DNA of 5,548 nucleotides, taken from contig WAMJ01000104.1 of NCBI GenBank assembly GCA_015522385.1, positions 1-5,548 on the forward strand, read 5' to 3'. Positions within the stretch are counted from its first letter, which is position 1, and each line of letters starts with the position of its first letter. This stretch comes from Candidatus Heimdallarchaeota archaeon (GTDB lineage Archaea > Asgardarchaeota > Heimdallarchaeia > Heimdallarchaeales > Kariarchaeaceae). Shown piece after piece: positions 5,406 through 5,548 of this stretch. The notes under the pieces were generated by a model. It was not told where the DNA came from, made no database searches, and saw only the letters and a program-made list of their open reading frames with translations. A program made the position numbers and the translations under genes.

Positions 5406-5548
5406 ATGAAGATCTCGAAAGTCACAGCAGTGTACATCATGCTCTTTGTCTACGCCATAGGATACACAGTCATCACTGATGGGAGCGGGGTGCTGTACGC
5501 AGGGACGCCAGCTAGATACGGAGACCCCACCACGACAACAGTCTACGT
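5406..5548 (+). CDS. Permease A, 5' portion (continues at base 1 if the ends are joined)
   Basis: This frame encodes MKISKVTAVYIMLF and the rest of an N-terminal membrane anchor, then the start of the outer domain. It runs off the window end after 47 codons. It differs from residues 1-47 of the permease at 4081 only at S4, A17, A32 and Y38. The frame matches that of 1-1070: base 5499 and base 3 are both first codon positions and the implied circle of 5,496 bp is a multiple of three. The start at 5406 was chosen because identity with the paralogue begins at 5398, just before this ATG. An in-frame ATG at 5385 would add seven residues (MVQVSNK) absent from the paralogue. No strong Shine-Dalgarno motif precedes either ATG. 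Unlike its paralogue it is not translationally coupled to an upstream gene and probably needs its own promoter. Confidence 0.8.
   Translation, partial: MKISKVTAVYIMLFVYAIGYTVITDGSGVLYAGTPARYGDPTTTTVY
5497..5548. repeat. Terminal direct repeat, right copy
   Basis: This copy is identical to bases 1-52 and in the same reading frame. Removing one copy leaves a 5,496-bp circle with an intact permease A gene. The corresponding stretch of the other paralogue (4172-4223) differs at five positions, so the match is specific to copy A. Confidence 0.95.

Noticed and set aside
1..5548. Plasmid or virus genome
   Set aside because: Circular closure is suggestive, but there is no Rep, primase, polymerase, capsid, integrase or iteron array, and the gene content is purely transporter plus secreted protein.

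Overview
The window most likely comes from an archaeon. Candidate promoters are TATA boxes placed about 25-31 nt upstream of start codons that have little or no leader and no Shine-Dalgarno motif. Arginine is written mostly as AGA/AGG, isoleucine ATA is common, and base composition is moderate. An uncultivated lineage such as an Asgard archaeon is possible, but this is an impression from style and not an identification. There are no rRNA or tRNA genes, CRISPR repeats, transposases, integrases or replication genes.

Layout: (1) 1-1070 is the main part of a membrane permease gene ('permease A') whose first codons lie at the other end of the window (5406-5548). (2) 1048-1155 is a GC-rich out-of-frame tail that looks like the C-terminal remnant of an unrelated gene, followed by an AT-rich gap. 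(3) 1267-1965 on the minus strand encodes a small secreted beta-rich protein. (4) A 69-bp divergent promoter region separates it from 2035-2940, an ABC transporter ATPase. (5) 2936-4084 is a first permease ('B') and 4081-5235 a second ('A-prime'), both translationally coupled. (6) After 170 bp of intergenic DNA, permease A begins. A and A-prime are recent paralogues.

The first 52 bases and the last 52 bases are identical. Joining them gives a 5,496-bp circle in which permease A is intact and in frame (386 aa, against 384 aa for A-prime). This means a circular molecule, a tandemly amplified locus, or an assembly closed through a paralogous repeat. Because no replication gene is present, the last two are at least as likely as a true plasmid.

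Functionally the genes suggest an ABC-2-like transporter. It has one ATPase and two permeases of the same unusual layout: TM1, a beta-rich extracytoplasmic domain of about 100 residues, then seven more TM helices. B with A or A-prime could form alternative heterodimers. The divergently transcribed secreted protein is a candidate substrate or surface partner. Substrate and direction of transport cannot be read from the sequence.
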